Source of the DNA: Hyphomicrobiales bacterium
GTDB taxonomy: Bacteria; Pseudomonadota; Alphaproteobacteria; Rhizobiales; Devosiaceae
Direction: 5' to 3'
DNA: 40,972 nucleotides
Assembly (NCBI GenBank): GCA_004144345.1
Contig: SEEL01000033.1
Coordinates: forward strand, 1-40,972
Position numbers and translations under genes: made by a program. Below, piece after piece: positions 40,762 through 40,972 of the stretch. Numbering within the stretch: position 1 is the first letter of the stretch; each line of letters starts with the position of its first letter. The notes below the pieces were generated by a model. That model saw only the letters and a list, made by a program, of their open reading frames with translations, was not told the DNA's origin and ran no database searches.

Positions 40762-40972
40762 CGCTACAATTCACTAGAGAAACACCGCCGAACCCGCTGC
40801 CCCCACACACCAATCCAAGAAATATCCGGAAACTTATCCACGTCCCCCTGGACCACCCGCATAATGCCCCCGCTGTCGCCGACTACCGCGGCGTACCGAC
40901 GAAGTGCGGGTGGCAGCAGCGGGGGCGGGGCAGTCGTGCTCTGTATGGTCCAGCCTTCGGGTACCCGTAGTT
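40762..40972. other. Non-coding edge region with interleaved inverted repeats
   Basis: No convincing gene is seen. CTGGACCA (40848-40855) pairs with TGGTCCAG (40946-40953). Inside, CCACCCGCA (40853-40861) pairs with TGCGGGTGG (40905-40913), and GCCCCCGCTG (40866-40875) with CAGCGGGGGC (40917-40926). The last two pairs cross, as in a pseudoknot or a switch. A minus-strand frame stays open from the edge to 40764, but it is unlike a known protein. The region is cut by the window edge. Confidence 0.35.

Noticed and set aside
40834-40842. TTATCCACG, close to a DnaA box
   Set aside because: A single near-match with no cluster, AT-rich unwinding region or dnaA gene nearby, so no origin is claimed.
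40764-40972. Open minus-strand frame at the right edge
   Set aside because: About 68 codons without a family match or a start within the window. GC-rich DNA gives such frames by chance, so it is not listed as a gene.
1-40972. tRNA genes, CRISPR arrays, insertion sequences, attachment sites
   Set aside because: No T-loop signature with a cloverleaf, no regularly spaced repeats, and no transposase or integrase genes were found when reading both strands.

Overview
The window is GC-rich DNA from an alphaproteobacterium, most likely a member of the Hyphomicrobiales (Rhizobiales) and possibly Devosia-like. The assignment rests on the DUF1476 ATP-synthase inhibitor next to purC, the separate purS/purQ/small-form purL system, a bolA-grxD pair, a BacA/SbmA transporter, a rhizobial-type MotA, and a palindromic repeat of rhizobial style between purC and purS. 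No rRNA, tRNA, insertion sequence or CRISPR array was found. The genus is inference.

Layout. 1-353 is non-coding, with stacked inverted repeats and an AT-rich Fur-like palindrome before a small membrane protein. 354-12263 carries a purine-synthesis backbone (DUF1476, purC, purS, purQ, purL). It is interrupted by motBA on the other strand, a GT1 glycosyltransferase flanked by two paralogous micro-proteins, an rRNA/tRNA methyltransferase, and two tandem Pr6Pr-like membrane proteins with a DUF2237 protein. 12264-15113 holds a HigBA toxin-antitoxin module with a strong palindrome, a small secreted protein, bolA, a membrane protein, grxD and a Dabb protein. 15244-21424 holds three MFS transporters, two of them Bcr/CflA paralogues, a methyltransferase, an inositol monophosphatase-like enzyme and a 47-residue transporter fragment coupled to an intact copy. 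21427-27842 holds ttcA, sbmA/bacA, an RgpF-like protein, three tiny overlapping ORFs, and an adenylate ligase / acyl carrier protein / hydrolase operon. 27957-33820 holds rpsD, an MFS exporter, trmJ, a GGDEF gene broken by two frameshifts and two GNAT acetyltransferases. 33892-40532 holds a GFA-TfoX-TfoX-oxidoreductase run, a FabF-like synthase under a MarR regulator, an outer-membrane barrel, a cupin, and a WYL regulator divergent from a VOC protein. The right edge is an intergenic repeat and folded non-coding DNA.

How the genes work together. PurC, PurS, PurQ and PurL act at adjacent steps of IMP synthesis, and the last three form one FGAM synthetase. BolA and the monothiol glutaredoxin are known iron-sulfur partners. 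MotA and MotB form the flagellar stator. The ligase-ACP-hydrolase operon looks like a small dedicated acyl-activation pathway. The most interesting unexplained items are the twin micro-proteins around the glycosyltransferase (4997-6552), the three-ORF micro-operon (24689-25079) beside the acyl-activation operon, and the coupled transporter fragment at 20040-20183. Promoters, operators and terminators were found by eye and are tentative unless a confidence above 0.5 is given.
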